Below are positions 17,101-33,876 of a stretch of DNA of 64,000 bases, one piece after another; position 1 is the first letter of the stretch; every line of letters starts with the position of its first letter. The notes under the pieces are model-generated. The model did not search any database. It was not told the origin of the DNA and worked only from the letters and a program-made list of their open reading frames with translations. Origin of the DNA: Bugulina stolonifera (lineage: Eukaryota; Bryozoa; Gymnolaemata; Cheilostomatida; Bugulidae); NCBI GenBank assembly GCA_935421135.1, contig OW285195.1, positions 372,001-436,000 on the forward strand, in the 5' to 3' direction. The position numbers were made by a program, and so were the translations under genes.

Positions 17101-20100
17101 AATATATAGAATACATAGGTTGCATTCCATGCACTCTATACATTCCATGTAATCTATGCGTTCTATGCATAGAATACATTCTATGCATTCCATGTAATCT
17201 ATGCGTTCTATGCATAGAATACATAGATTGCATTCTATGCATCCGATGCATAGAATACATAGAAGACATAGAATGCATAAAATGTGTCCATGTAATCTGT
17301 GCACTCTATAGAATGCATTATGTGCATAGAATACTTATAATTCTATATCTTCCATGTGTTCTATGCATCATTCTATGCATAGAATACATAGATTGCATTC
17401 TATGCGTCCGATGCATAGAATACATAGAATACATAGAATGCATTGTATGTAATCAATGTATTTTATGCAATCTATGCATAGAATACATCGATTGCATTCT
17501 ATGCATAGAATGCATTGATCACATAGAATGCATTCTGTGCACTCTATGCATTCAATGTAACCTATGCATTCTATGCATAGAATACATAGATTGCATTCTA
17601 TGCATTCTATGCATAGAATACATAGAATACATAGAAGACATAGAATGCATAAAATGCGTTCCACGTAATCTATGCACTCTATGCATAGAATACATAGAAC
17701 TCTATGTCTTCTATGTATTCTATGCATTCTATGCATGGAATATATGGAATACATAGGTTGCATTCTATGCACTCTATGCATTCCTTGTAATCTATGCATT
17801 CTATGTATTCTATGGTATTGATGCATAGAGTACTTTTTATGCATAGAATGCATAGAATACATTTATCACAAAGAATGCATTCTATGCACTCTATGCATCC
17901 CATGTAATCTATGCATTTTATGCGTAGAATACATAGATTGCATTCGATGCATTCTATGCATGAAATACATAGAAGACATAGAAGACATAGAATGCATAGA
18001 ATGCGTTCCATGTAATCTATGCACTCTATGCATAGAATACATAGATTGCATTCTATGCACTCGATGCATAGAATACATAGAATACATTGATTACATAGAA
18101 GGCATTGTTTGTAATCAATGTATTTTATGCATTCTATGCATAGAATACATAGATTGCATTCTATGCATAGAATATATTGATCACATAGAATGCGTTCGAT
18201 GCACTATATACATTCCATGTAATCTATGCGTTCTATGCATAGAATACATTCTATGCACTCTATGCATTCCATGTAATCTATGCGTTCTATGCATAGAATA
18301 CATAGAATACATTGATTACATAGAGGGCATTGTATGTGGTCAATGTATTTTATGCATTCTATGCATAGACTACATAGATTGCATTCTATGCGTAGAATAC
18401 ATTGATCACATAGAATGCATTCTGTGCACTCTATGCATTCAATGTAACCTATGCATTCTATGCATAGAATACATAGATTGCATTCTATGCATTCTATGCA
18501 TTCTATGCATAGAATACATAGAATACATAGAAGACATAGAATGCATAAAATGCGTTCCATGTAATCTATGCACTCTATGCATAGAATACATAGAACTCTA
18601 TGTCTTCTATGTATTCTATGCACTGTATGCATAGAATACGTAGATCGCATTCTATGCATAGAATATATTGATCACATGGAATGCATTCTGTGCACTCTAT
18701 ACATTCCATATAATCTATGCGTTCTATGCATAGAATACATTCTATGCACTATATGCATTCCATGTAATTTATGCGTTCTATGCATAGAATACATAGATTG
18801 CATTCTATGCATTCTATGCATTCTATGCATAGAATACATAGAAGACATAGAATGCATAAAATGCGTTCCATGTAATCTATGCACTCTATGCATAGAATAC
18901 ATAGAACTCTATGTCTTCTATGTATTCTATGCATTCTATGCATGGAATATATAGAATACATAGGTTGCATTCCATGCACTCTATACATTCCATGTAATCT
19001 ATGCGTTCTATGCATAGAATACATTCTATGCATTCCATGTAATCTATGCGTTCTATGCATAGAATACATAGATTGCATTCTATGCATCCGATGCATAGAA
19101 TACATAGAAGACATAGAATGCATAAAATGTGTCCATGTAATCTGTGCACTCTATAGAATGCATTATGTGCATAGAATACTTATAATTCTATATCTTCCAT
19201 GTGTTCTATGCATCATTCTATGCATAGAATACATAGATTGCATTCTATGCGTCCGATGCATAGAATACATAGAATACATAGAATGCATAAAATGCGTTCC
19301 ACGTAATCTATGCACTCTATGCATAGAATACATAGAACTCTATGTCTTCTATGTATTCTATGCATTCTATGCATGGAATATATGGAATACATAGGTTGCA
19401 TTCTATGCACTCTATGCATTCCTTGTAATCTATGCATTCTATGTATTCTATGGTATTGATGCATAGAGTACTTTTTATGCATAGAATGCATAGAATACAT
19501 TTATCACAAAGAATGCATTCTATGCACTCTATGCATCCCATGTAATCTATGCATTTTATGCGTAGAATACATAGATTGCATTCGATGCATTCTATGCATG
19601 AAATACATAGAAGACATAGAAGACATAGAATGCATAGAATGCGTTCCATGTAATCTATGCACTCTATGCATAGAATACATAGATTGCATTCTATGCATTC
19701 GATGCATAGAATACATAGAATACATTGATTACATACAATGCCTTCTATGTAATCAATGTATTTTATGCATTCTATGCATAGAATACATAGATTGCATTCT
19801 ATGCATAGAATATATTGATCACATAGAATGCGTTCTATGCACTATATACATTCCATGTAATCTATGCGTTCTATGCATAGAATACATTCTATGCACTCTA
19901 TGCATACCATGTAATCTATGCGTTCTATGCATAGAATAAATAGAATACATTGATTACATAGAAGGCATTGCATGTAATCAATGTATTTTATGCATTCTAT
20001 GCATAGAATACATAGATTGCATTCTATGCATAGAATATATTGATCACATAGAATGCATTCTGTGCACTCTATACATTCCATGTAATCTATGCGTTCTATG

Positions 20101-21790
20101 CATGGAATACATTCTATGCACTATATGCGTTCCATGTAATCTATGCGTTCTATGCATAGAATACATAGATTGCATTTTATGCATTCTATGCATTCTATGC
20201 ATAGAATACATAGAAGACATAGAATGCATTATGTGCATAGAATACTTATAATTCTATATCTCCCATGTGTTCTATGCATCATTCTAGGCATAGAATACAT
20301 AGATTGCATTCTATGCATAGAATATATTGATCACATAGAATGCATTCTATGCACTCTATACATTCCATGTAATCTATGCATTCTATGCATAGAATACATT
20401 CTATGCACTCTATGCATTCCATGTAATCTATGCGTTCTATGCATAGAATACATAGAATACATTGATTACATAGAAGGCATTGTATGTAATCAATGTATTT
20501 TATGCATTCTATGCATAGAATACATAGATTGCATTCTATGCGTAGAATACATTGATCACATAGAATGCATTCTGTGCACTCTATGCATTCAATGTAACCT
20601 ATGCATTCTATGCATAGAATACATAGATTGCATTCTATGCATTCTATGCATTCTATGCATTCTATGCATAGAATACATAGAATACATAGAAGACATAGAA
20701 TGCATAAAATGCGTTCCATGTAATCTATGCACTCTATGCATAGAATACATAGAACTCTATGTGTTCTATGTATTCTATGCATTCTATGCATGGAATATAC
20801 AGAATACATAGGTTGCATTCTATGCACTCTATGCATTCCTTGTAATCTATGCATTCTATGTATTCTATGGTATTGATGCATAGAATACCTTTTTATGCAT
20901 AGAATGCATAAAATACATTTATCACAAAGAATGCATTCTATGCACTCTATGCATCCCATGTAATCTATGCATTCTATGCATAGAATACATAAATTGCATT
21001 CTATGCATTCTATGCATGAAATACATAGAAGACATAGAAGACATAGAATGCATAGAATGCGTTCCATGTTATCTATGCACTCTATGCATAGAATACATAT
21101 ATTGCATTCTATGCATTCGATGCATAGAATACATAGAATACATTGATTACATAGAAGGCATTGTATGTGGTCAATGTATTTTATGCATTCTATGCATAGA
21201 ATACATAGATTGCATTCTATGCGTAGAATACATTGATCACATAGAATGCATTCTGTGCACTCTATGCATTCAATGTAACCTATGCATTCTATGCATAGAA
21301 TACATAGATTGCATTCTATGCATTCTATGCATTCTATGCATAGAATACATAGAATACATAGAAGACATAGAATGCATGAAATGCGTTCCATGTAATCTAT
21401 GCACTCTATGCATAGAATACATAGAACTCTATGTCTTCTATGTATTCTATGCACTGTATGCATAGAATACGTAGATCGCATTCTATGCATAGAATATATT
21501 GATCACATGGAATGCATTCTGTGCACTCTATACATTCCATATAATCTATGCGTTCTATGCATAGAATACATTCTATGCACTATATGCATTCCATGTAATC
21601 TATGCGTTCTATGCATAGAATACATAGATTGCATTCTATGCATTCTATGCATTCTATGCATAGAATACATAGAAGACATAGAATGCATTATGTGCATAGA
21701 GTACTTATAATTCTATATCTTCCATGTATTCTATGCATCATTCTATGCATAGAATACATAGATTGCATTCTATGCATCCGATGCATAGAA
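14114..21790. repeat. 7.7-kb segment, copy A of the 9.8-kb offset duplication
   Basis: This segment recurs at about 23,881-31,611. The offset is 9,767 bp up to about 15,438, then 9,821 bp because copy B carries 54 extra bp near 25,200. Alignment is near-identical apart from scattered substitutions and the flipped palindrome core at 19,736-19,745. The segment 13,001-15,338 also recurs at 31,559-33,878 (offset 18,558, then 18,540). Confidence 0.85.
19720..19761. repeat. Palindrome with flipped core in satellite
   Basis: 16-bp arms ATACATTGATTACATA and TATGTAATCAATGTAT surround a 10-bp core. Here the core reads CAATGCCTTC. In the duplicate at 29,541-29,582, and in most other copies on this strand, it reads GAAGGCATTG, the exact reverse complement. 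The same flip is present at 22,626-22,667 (its 1,728-bp partner at 24,354 is unflipped) and at 62,875-62,916. Confidence 0.9.
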
Positions 21791-23880
21791 TACATAGAAG
21801 ACATAGAATGCATAAAATGTGTCCATGTAATCTGTGCACTCTATAGAATGCATTATGTGCATAGAATACTTATAATTCTATATCTTCCATGTGTTCTATG
21901 CCTCATTCTATGCATAGAATACATAGATTGCATTCTATGCGTCCGATGCATAGAATACATAGAATACATAGAATGCATTGTATGTAATCAATGTATTTTA
22001 TGCAATCTATGCATAGAATACATCGATTGCATTCTATGCATAGAATGCATTGATCACATAGAATGCATTCTGTGCACTCTATGCATTCAATGTAACCTAT
22101 GCATTCTATGCATAGAATACATAGATTGCATTCTATGCATTCTATGCATTCTATGCATAGAATACATAGAATACATAGAAGACATAGAATGCATAAAATG
22201 CGTTCCACGTAATCTATGCACTCTATGCATAGAATACATAGAACTGTATGTCTTCTATGTATTCTATGCATTCTATGCATGGAATATATGGAATACATAG
22301 GTTGCATTCTATGCACTCTATGCATTCCTTGTAATCTATGCATTCTATGTATTCTATGGTATTGATGCATAGAGTACTTTTTATGCATAGAATGCATAGA
22401 ATACATTTATCACAAAGAATGCATTCTATGCACTCTATGCATCCCATGTAATCTATGCATTTTATGCGTAGAATACATAGATTGCATTCGATGCATTCTA
22501 TGCATGAAATACATAGAAGACATAGAAGACATAGAATGCATAGAATGCGTTCCATGTAATCTATGCACTCTATGCATAGAATACATAGATTGCATTCTAT
22601 GCATTCGATGCATAGAATACATAGAATACATTGATTACATACAATGCCTTCTATGTAATCAATGTATTTTATGTATTCTATGCATCGAATACATAGATTG
22701 CATTCTATGCATAGAATATATTGATCACATAAAATGCGTTCGATGCACTATATACATTCCATGTAATCTATGCGTTCTATGCATAGAATACATTCTATGC
22801 ACTCTATGCATTCCATGTAATCTATGCGTTCTATGCATAGAATACATAGAATACATTGATTACATAGAAGGCATTGTATGTAATCAATGTATTTTATGCA
22901 TTCTATGCATAGAATACATAGATTGCATTCTATGCATAGAATATATTGATCACATTGAATGCATTCTGTGCACTCTATACATTCCATGTATTCTATGCGT
23001 TCTATGCATAGAATACATTCTATGCATTCCATGTAATCTATGCATTCTATGCATAGAATACATAAATTGCATTCTCTGCATTCTATGCATAGAATACATA
23101 GAAGACATAGAAGGTATAGAATGCATAGAATGCGTTCCATGTAATCTATGCACTCTGTGCAAAGAATACATAGAATTCTATGTCTTCTATGTATTCTATG
23201 CATTCTATGCATTCTATGCATAGAATATATTTTATGCACTCTATGCATTTCATGTAATCCATGCATTCTATGCATAGAATACATAGATTGCATTCTATGC
23301 ATTCGATGCATAGAATACATAGAATACATTGATTACATAGAAGGCATTGTATGTAATCAATGTATTTTATGCATTCTATGCATAGAATACATAGATTGCA
23401 TTCTATGCTTGGAATATATTGATCACATAGAATGCATTCTATGAACTATATACATTCCATGTAATCTATGCGTTCTATGCATAGAATACATTCTATGCAC
23501 TCTATGCATTCCATGTAAGCTATGCGTTCTATGCATAGAATAAATAGAATACATTGATTACGTAGAAGGCATTGTATGTGATCAATGTATTTTATGCATT
23601 CTATGCATAGACTACATAGATTGCATTCTATGCATAGAATATATTGATCACATAGAATGCATTCTGTGCACTCTATACATTCCATGTAATCTATGCGTTC
23701 TATGCATAGAATACATTCTATGCACTATATGCATTCCATGTAATCTATGCGCTCTATGCATAGAATACATAGATTGCATTCTATGCATTCTATGCATAGA
23801 ATACATAGAAGACATAGAATGCATTATGTGCATAGAATACTTATAATTCTATATCTTCCATGTGTTCTATGCATCATTCT

Positions 23881-26800
23881 ATGCATAGAATACATAGAAT
23901 ACATAGAAGACATAGAATGCATAAAATGCGTTCCACGTAATCTATGCACTCTATGCATAGAATACATAGAACTCTATGTCTTCTATGTATTCTATGCATT
24001 CTATGCATGGAATATATGGAATACATAGGTTGCATTCTATGCACTCTATGCATTCCTTGTAATCTATGCATTCTATGTATTCTATGGTATTGATGCATAG
24101 AGTACTTTTTATGCATAGAATGCATAGAATACATTTATCACAAAGAATGCATTCTATGCACTCTATGCATCCCATGTAATCTATGCATTTTATGCGTAGA
24201 ATACATAGATTGCATTCGATGCATTCTATGCATGAAATACATAGAAGACATAGAAGACATAGAATGCATAGAATGCGTTCCATGTAATCTATGCACTCTA
24301 TGCATAGAATACATAGATTGCATTCTATGCATTCGATGCATAGAATACATAGAATACATTGATTACATAGAAGGCATTGTATGTAATCAATGTATTCTAT
24401 GTATTCTATGCATAGAATACATAGATTGCATTCTATGCATAGAATATATTGATCACATAAAATGCGTTCGATGCACTATATACATTCCATGTAATCTATG
24501 CGTTCTATGCATAGAATACATTCTATGCACTCTATGCATTCCATGTAATCTATGCGTTCTATGCATAGAATACATAGAATACATTGATTACATAGAAGGC
24601 ATTGTATGTAATCAATGTATTTTATGCATTCTATGCATAGAATACATAGATTGCATTCTATGCATAGAATATATTGATCACATTGAATGCATTCTGTGCA
24701 CTCTATACATTCCATGTATTCTATGCGTTCTATGCATAGAATACATTCTATGCATTCCATGTAATCTATGCATTCTATGCATAGAATACATAAATTGCAT
24801 TCTCTGCATTCTATGCATAGAATACATAGAAGACATAGAAGGTATAGAATGCATAGAATGCGTTCCATGTAATCTATGCACTCTGTGCAAAGAATACATA
24901 GAATTCTATGTCTTCTATGTATTCTATGCATTCTATGCATTCTATGCATAGAATATATTTTATGCACTCTATGCATTCCATGTAATCCATGCATTCTATG
25001 CATAGAATACATAGATTGCATTCTATGCATTCGATGCATAGAATACATAGAATACATTGATTACATAGAAGGCATTGTATGTAATCAATGTATTTTATGC
25101 ATTCTATGCATAGAATACATAGATTGCATTCTATGCTTGGAATATATTGATCACTTAGAATGCATTCTATGAACTATATACATTCCATGTAATCTATGCG
25201 TTCTATGCATAGAATACATTCTATGCACTCTATGCATTCCATGTAAGCTATGCGTTCTATGCATAGAATAAATAGAATACATTGATTACGTAGAAGGCAT
25301 TGTATGTGATCAATGTATTTTATGCATTCTATGCATAGACTACATAGATTGCATTCTATGCATAGAATATATTGATCACATAGAATGCATTCTGTGCACT
25401 CTATACATTCCATGTAATCTATGCGTTCTATGCATAGAATACATTCTATGCACTATATGCATTCCATGTAATCTATGCGCTCTATGCATAGAATACATAG
25501 ATTGCATTCTATGCATTCTATGCATAGAATACATAGAAGACATAGAATGCATTATGTGCATAGAATACTTATAATTCTATATCTTCCATGTGTTCTATGC
25601 ATCATTCTATGCATAGAATACATAGATTGCATTCTATGCGTCCGATGCATAGAATACATAGAATACATAGAATACATAGAATGCATTGTATGTAATCAAT
25701 GTATTTTATGCAATCTATGCATAGAATACATCGATTGCATTCTATGCATAGAATACATTGATCACATAGAATGCATTCTGTGCACTCTATGCATTCAATG
25801 TAACCTATGCATTCTATGCATAGAATACATAGATTGCATTCTATGCATTCTATGCATTCTATGCATAGAATACATAGAATACATAGAAGACATAGAATGC
25901 ATAAAATGCGTTCCATGTAATCTATGCACTCTATGCATAGAATACATAGAACTCTATGTCTTCTATGTATTCTATGCATTCTATGCATGGAATATATAGA
26001 ATACATAGGTTGCATTCTAGGCACTCTATGCATTCCTTGTAATCTATGCATTCTATGTATTCTATGGTATTGATGCATAGAGTACTTTTTATGCATAGAA
26101 TGCATAGAATACATTTATCACAAAGAATGCATTCTATGCACTCTATGCAACCCATGTAATCTATGCATTCTATGCATAGAATACATAGATTGCATTCGAT
26201 GCATTCTATGCATGAAATACATAGAAGACATAGAAGACATAGAATGCATAGAATGCGTTCCATGTAATCTATGCACTCTATGCATAGAATACATAGACTG
26301 CATTCTATGCATAGAATACATTGATCACATAGAATGCATTCTGTGCACTTTATGCATTCAATGTAACCTATGCATTCTATGCATAGAATACATAGATTGC
26401 ATTCTATGCATTCTATGCATTCTATGCATAGAATACATAGAATACATTGAAGACATAGAATGCATAAAATGTGTCCATGTAATCTATGCACTCTATGCAT
26501 AGAATACATAGATTGCATTCTATGCATTCGATGCATAGAATACATAGAATACATTGATTACGTAGAAGGCATTGTATGTAATCAATGTATTTTATGCATT
26601 CTATGCATAGAATACATAGATTGCATTCTATGCATAGAATATATTGATCACATAGAATGCATTCTGTGCACTCTATACATTCCATGTAATCTATGCGTTC
26701 TATGCATGGAATACATTCTATGCACTATATGCATTCCATGTAACCGATGCATTCTATGCATAGAATACATAGATTGCATTCTATGCATTCTATGCATAGA

Positions 26801-29800
26801 ATACATAGAATACATAGAAGACATAGAATGCATAAAATGCGTTCCATGTAATCTATGCACTCTATGCATAGAATACATAGAACTCTATGTCTTCTATGTA
26901 TTCTATGCATTCTATGCATGGAATATATAGAATACATAGGTTGCATTCCATGCACTCTATACATTCCATGTAATCTATGCGTTCTATGCATAGAATACAT
27001 TCTATGCATTCCATGTAATCTATGCGTTCTATGCATAGAATACATAGATTGCATTCTATGCATCCGATGCATAGAATACATAGAAGACATAGAATGCATA
27101 AAATGTGTCCATGTAATCTGTGCACTCTATAGAATGCATTATGTGCATAGAATACTTATAATTCTATATCTTCCATGTGTTCTATGCATCATTCTATGCA
27201 TAGAATACATAGATTGCATTCTATGCGTCCGATGCATAGAATACATAGAATACATAGAATGCATTGTATGTAATCAATGTATTTTATGCAATCTATGCAT
27301 AGAATACATCGATTGCATTCTATGCATAGAATGCATTGATCACATAGAATGCATTCTGTGCACTCTATGCATTCAATGTAACCTATGCATTCTATGCATA
27401 GAATACATAGATTGCATTCTATGCATTCTATGCATAGAATACATAGAATACATAGAAGACATAGAATGCATAAAATGCGTTCCACGTAATCTATGCACTC
27501 TATGCATAGAATACATAGAACTCTATGTCTTCTATGTATTCTATGCATTCTATGCATGGAATATATGGAATACATAGGTTGCATTCTATGCACTCTATGC
27601 ATTCCTTGTAATCTATGCATTCTATGTATTCTATGGTATTGATGCATAGAGTACTTTTTATGCATAGAATGCATAGAATACATTTATCACAAAGAATGCA
27701 TTCTATGCACTCTATGCATCCCATGTAATCTATGCATTTTATGCGTAGAATACATAGATTGCATTCGATGCATTCTATGCATGAAATACATAGAAGACAT
27801 AGAAGACATAGAATGCATAGAATGCGTTCCATGTAATCTATGCACTCTATGCATAGAATACATAGATTGCATTCTATGCACTCGATGCATAGAATACATA
27901 GAATACATTGATTACATAGAAGGCATTGTTTGTAATCAATGTATTTTATGCATTCTATGCATAGAATACATAGATTGCATTCTATGCATAGAATATATTG
28001 ATCACATAGAATGCGTTCGATGCACTATATACATTCCATGTAATCTATGCGTTCTATGCATAGAATACATTCTATGCACTCTATGCATTCCATGTAATCT
28101 ATGCGTTCTATGCATAGAATACATAGAATACATTGATTACATAGAGGGCATTGTATGTGGTCAATGTATTTTATGCATTCTATGCATAGACTACATAGAT
28201 TGCATTCTATGCGTAGAATACATTGATCACATAGAATGCATTCTGTGCACTCTATGCATTCAATGTAACCTATGCATTCTATGCATAGAATACATAGATT
28301 GCATTCTATGCATTCTATGCATTCTATGCATAGAATACATAGAATACATAGAAGACATAGAATGCATAAAATGCGTTCCATGTAATCTATGCACTCTATG
28401 CATAGAATACATAGAACTCTATGTCTTCTATGTATTCTATGCACTGTATGCATAGAATACGTAGATCGCATTCTATGCATAGAATATATTGATCACATGG
28501 AATGCATTCTGTGCACTCTATACATTCCATATAATCTATGCGTTCTATGCATAGAATACATTCTATGCACTATATGCATTCCATGTAATTTATGCGTTCT
28601 ATGCATAGAATACATAGATTGCATTCTATGCATTCTATGCATTCTATGCATAGAATACATAGAAGACATAGAATGCATAAAATGCGTTCCATGTAATCTA
28701 TGCACTCTATGCATAGAATACATAGAACTCTATGTCTTCTATGTATTCTATGCATTCTATGCATGGAATATATAGAATACATAGGTTGCATTCCATGCAC
28801 TCTATACATTCCATGTAATCTATGCGTTCTATGCATAGAATACATTCTATGCATTCCATGTAATCTATGCGTTCTATGCATAGAATACATAGATTGCATT
28901 CTATGCATCCGATGCATAGAATACATAGAAGACATAGAATGCATAAAATGTGTCCATGTAATCTGTGCACTCTATAGAATGCATTATGTGCATAGAATAC
29001 TTATAATTCTATATCTTCCATGTGTTCTATGCATCATTCTATGCATAGAATACATAGATTGCATTCTATGCGTCCGATGCATAGAATACATAGAATACAT
29101 AGAATGCATAAAATGCGTTCCACGTAATCTATGCACTCTATGCATAGAATACATAGAACTCTATGTCTTCTATGTATTCTATGCATTCTATGCATGGAAT
29201 ATATGGAATACATAGGTTGCATTCTATGCACTCTATGCATTCCTTGTAATCTATGCATTCTATGTATTCTATGGTATTGATGCATAGAGTACTTTTTATG
29301 CATAGAATGCATAGAATACATTTATCACAAAGAATGCATTCTATGCACTCTATGCATCCCATGTAATCTATGCATTTTATGCGTAGAATACATAGATTGC
29401 ATTCGATGCATTCTATGCATGAAATACATAGAAGACATAGAAGACATAGAATGCATAGAATGCGTTCCATGTAATCTATGCACTCTATGCATAGAATACA
29501 TAGATTGCATTCTATGCATTCGATGCATAGAATACATAGAATACATTGATTACATAGAAGGCATTGTATGTAATCAATGTATTCTATGCATTCTATGCAT
29601 AGAATACATAGATTGCATTCTATGCATAGAATATATTGATCACATAGAATGCGTTCTATGCACTATATACATTCCATGTAATCTATGCGTTCTATGCATA
29701 GAATACATTCTATGCACTCTATGCATACCATGTAATCTATGCGTTCTATGCATAGAATAAATAGAATACATTGATTACATAGAAGGCATTGCATGTAATC

Positions 29801-31611
29801 AATGTATTTTATGCATTCTATGCATAGAATACATAGATTGCATTCTATGCATAGAATATATTGATCACATAGAATGCATTCTGTGCACTCTATACATTCC
29901 ATGTAATCTATGCGTTCTATGCATGGAATACATTCTATGCACTATATGCGTTCCATGTAATCTATGCGTTCTATGCATAGAATACATAGATTGCATTTTA
30001 TGCATTCTATGCATTCTATGCATAGAATACATAGAAGACATAGAATGCATTATGTGCATAGAATACTTATAATTCTATATCTCCCATGTGTTCTATGCAT
30101 CATTCTAGGCATAGAATACATAGATTGCATTCTATGCATAGAATATATTGATCACATAGAATGCATTCTATGCACTCTATACATTCCATGTAATCTATGC
30201 ATTCTATGCATAGAATACATTCTATGCACTCTATGCATTCCATGTAATCTATGCGTTCTATGCATAGAATACATAGAATACATTGATTACATAGAAGGCA
30301 TTGTATGTAATCAATGTATTTTATGCATTCTATGCATAGAATACATAGATTGCATTCTATGCGTAGAATACATTGATCACATAGAATGCATTCTGTGCAC
30401 TCTATGCATTCAATGTAACCTATGCATTCTATGCATAGAATACATAGATTGCATTCTATGCATTCTATGCATTCTATGCATTCTATGCATAGAATACATA
30501 GAATACATAGAAGACATAGAATGCATAAAATGCGTTCCATGTAATCTATGCACTCTATGCATAGAATACATAGAACTCTATGTGTTCTATGTATTCTATG
30601 CATTCTATGCATGGAATATACAGAATACATAGGTTGCATTCTATGCACTCTATGCATTCCTTGTAATCTATGCATTCTATGTATTCTATGGTATTGATGC
30701 ATAGAATACCTTTTTATGCATAGAATGCATAAAATACATTTATCACAAAGAATGCATTCTATGCACTCTATGCATCCCATGTAATCTATGCATTCTATGC
30801 ATAGAATACATAAATTGCATTCTATGCATTCTATGCATGAAATACATAGAAGACATAGAAGACATAGAATGCATAGAATGCGTTCCATGTTATCTCTGCA
30901 CTCTATGCATAGAATACATATATTGCATTCTATGCATTCGATGCATAGAATACATAGAATACATTGATTACATAGAAGGCATTGTATGTGGTCAATGTAT
31001 TTTATGCATTCTATGCATAGAATACATAGATTGCATTCTATGCGTAGAATACATTGATCACATAGAATGCATTCTGTGCACTCTATGCATTCAATGTAAC
31101 CTATGCATTCTATGCATAGAATACATAGATTGCATTCTATGCATTCTATGCATTCTATGCATAGAATACATAGAATACATAGAAGACATAGAATGCATGA
31201 AATGCGTTCCATGTAATCTATGCACTCTATGCATAGAATACATAGAACTCTATGTCTTCTATGTATTCTATGCACTGTATGCATAGAATACGTAGATCGC
31301 ATTCTATGCATAGAATATATTGATCACATGGAATGCATTCTGTGCACTCTATACATTCCATATAATCTATGCGTTCTATGCATAGAATACATTCTATGCA
31401 CTATATGCATTCCATGTAATCTATGCGTTCTATGCATAGAATACATAGATTGCATTCTATGCATTCTATGCATTCTATGCATAGAATACATAGAAGACAT
31501 AGAATGCATTATGTGCATAGAGTACTTATAATTCTATATCTTCCATGTATTCTATGCATCATTCTATGCATAGAATACATAGATTGCATTCTATGCATCC
31601 GATGCATAGAA
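23881..31611. repeat. 7.7-kb segment, copy B of the 9.8-kb offset duplication
   Basis: This is the partner of 14,114-21,790. Its first part is also related at an offset of 1,728 bp to 22,410-23,460. The part from 23,374 to 25,479 is the same register that reappears in the second array at 61,895-64,000. Confidence 0.85.
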
Positions 31612-33876
31612 TACATAGAATAAATAGATTGCATTCTATGCATAGAATATATTGAGCACATAGAATGCATTCTATGCACTCTATACATTCCATGTAATCT
31701 ATGCATTCTATGCATAGAATAAATTCTATGCACTCTATGCACACCATGTAATCTATGCGTTCTATGCATAGAATAAATAGAATACATTGATTACATAGAA
31801 GGCATTGTATGTAATCAATGTATTTTATGCATTCTATGCATAGAATACATAGATTGCATTCTATGCATAGAATATATTGATCACATAGAATGCATTCTGT
31901 GCACTCTATACATTCCATGTAATCTATGCGTTCTATGCATGGAATACATTCTATGCACTATATGCATTCCATGTAACCTATGCATTCTATGCATAGAATA
32001 CATAGATTGCATTCTATGCATTCTATGCATAGAATACATAGAATACATAGAAGACATAGAATGCATAAAATGCGTTCCATGTAATCTATGCACTCTATGC
32101 ATAGAATACATAGAACTCTATGTCTTCTATGTATTCTATGCATTCTATGCATGGAATATATAGAATACATAGGTTGCATTCCATGCACTCTATACATTCT
32201 ATGCATAGAATACATTCTATGCATTCCATGTAATCTATGCGTTCTATGCATAGAATACATAGATTGCATTCTATGCATCCGATGCATAGAATACATAGAA
32301 GACATAGAATGCATAAAATGTGTCCATGTAATCTGTGCACTCTATAGAATGCATTATGTGCATAGAATACTTATAATTCTATATCTTCCATGTGTTCTAT
32401 GCCTCATTCTATGCATAGAATACATAGATTGCATTCTATGCGTCCGATGCATAGAATACATAGAATACATAGAATGCATTGTATGTAATCAATGTATTTT
32501 ATGCAATCTATGCATAGAATACATCGATTGCATTCTATGCATAGAATGCATTGATCACATAGAATGCATTCTGTGCACTCTATGCATTCAATGTAACCTA
32601 TGCATTCTATGCATAGAATACATAGATTGCATTCTATGCATTCTATGCATTCTATGCATAGAATACATAGAATACATAGAAGACATAGAATGCATAAAAT
32701 GCGTTCCACGTAATCTATGCACTCTATGCATAGAATACATAGAACTCTATGTCTTCTATGTATTCTATGCATTCTATGCATGGAATATATGGAATACATA
32801 GGTTGCATTCTATGCACTCTATGCATTCCTTGTAATCTATGCATTCTATGTATTCTATGGTATTGATGCATAGAGTACTTTTTATGCATAGAATGCATAG
32901 AATACATTTATCACAAAGAATGCATTCTATGCACTCTATGCATCCCATGTAATCTATGCATTTTATGCGTAGAATACATAGATTGCATTCGATGCATTCT
33001 ATGCATGAAATACATAGAAGACATAGAAGACATAGAATGCATAGAATGCGTTCCATGTAATCTATGCACTCTATGCATAGAATACATAGATTGCATTCTA
33101 TGCATTCGATGCATAGAATACATAGAATACATTGATTACATAGAAGGCATTGTATGTAATCAATGTATTTTATGCATTCTATGCATAGAATACATAGATT
33201 GCATTCTATGCATAGAATATATTGATCACATAAAATGCGTTCGATGCACTATATACATTCCATGTAATCTATGCGTTCTATGCATAGAATACATTCTATG
33301 CACTCTATGCATTCCATGTAATCTATGCGTTCTATGCATAGAATACATAGAATACATTGATTACATAGAAGGCATTGTATATAATCAATGTATTTTATGC
33401 ATTCTATGCATAGAATACATAGATTGCATTCTATGCATAGAATATATTGATCACATTGAATGCATTCTGTGCACTCTATACATTCCATGTATTCTATGCG
33501 TTCTATGCATAGAATACATTCTATGCATTCCATGTAATCTATGCATTCTATGCATAGAATACATAAATTGCATTCTCTGCATTCTATGCATAGAATACAT
33601 AGAAGACATAGAAGGTATAGAATGCATAGAATGCGTTCCATGTAATCTATGCACTCTGTGCAAAGAATACATAGAATTCTATGTCTTCTATGTATTCTAT
33701 GCATTCTATGCATTCTATGCATAGAATATATTTTATGCACTCTATGCATTCCATGTAATCCATGCATTCTATGCATAGAATACATAGATTGCATTCTATG
33801 CATTCGATGCATAGAATACATAGAATACATTGATTACATAGAAGGCATTGTATGTAATCAATGTATTTTATGCATT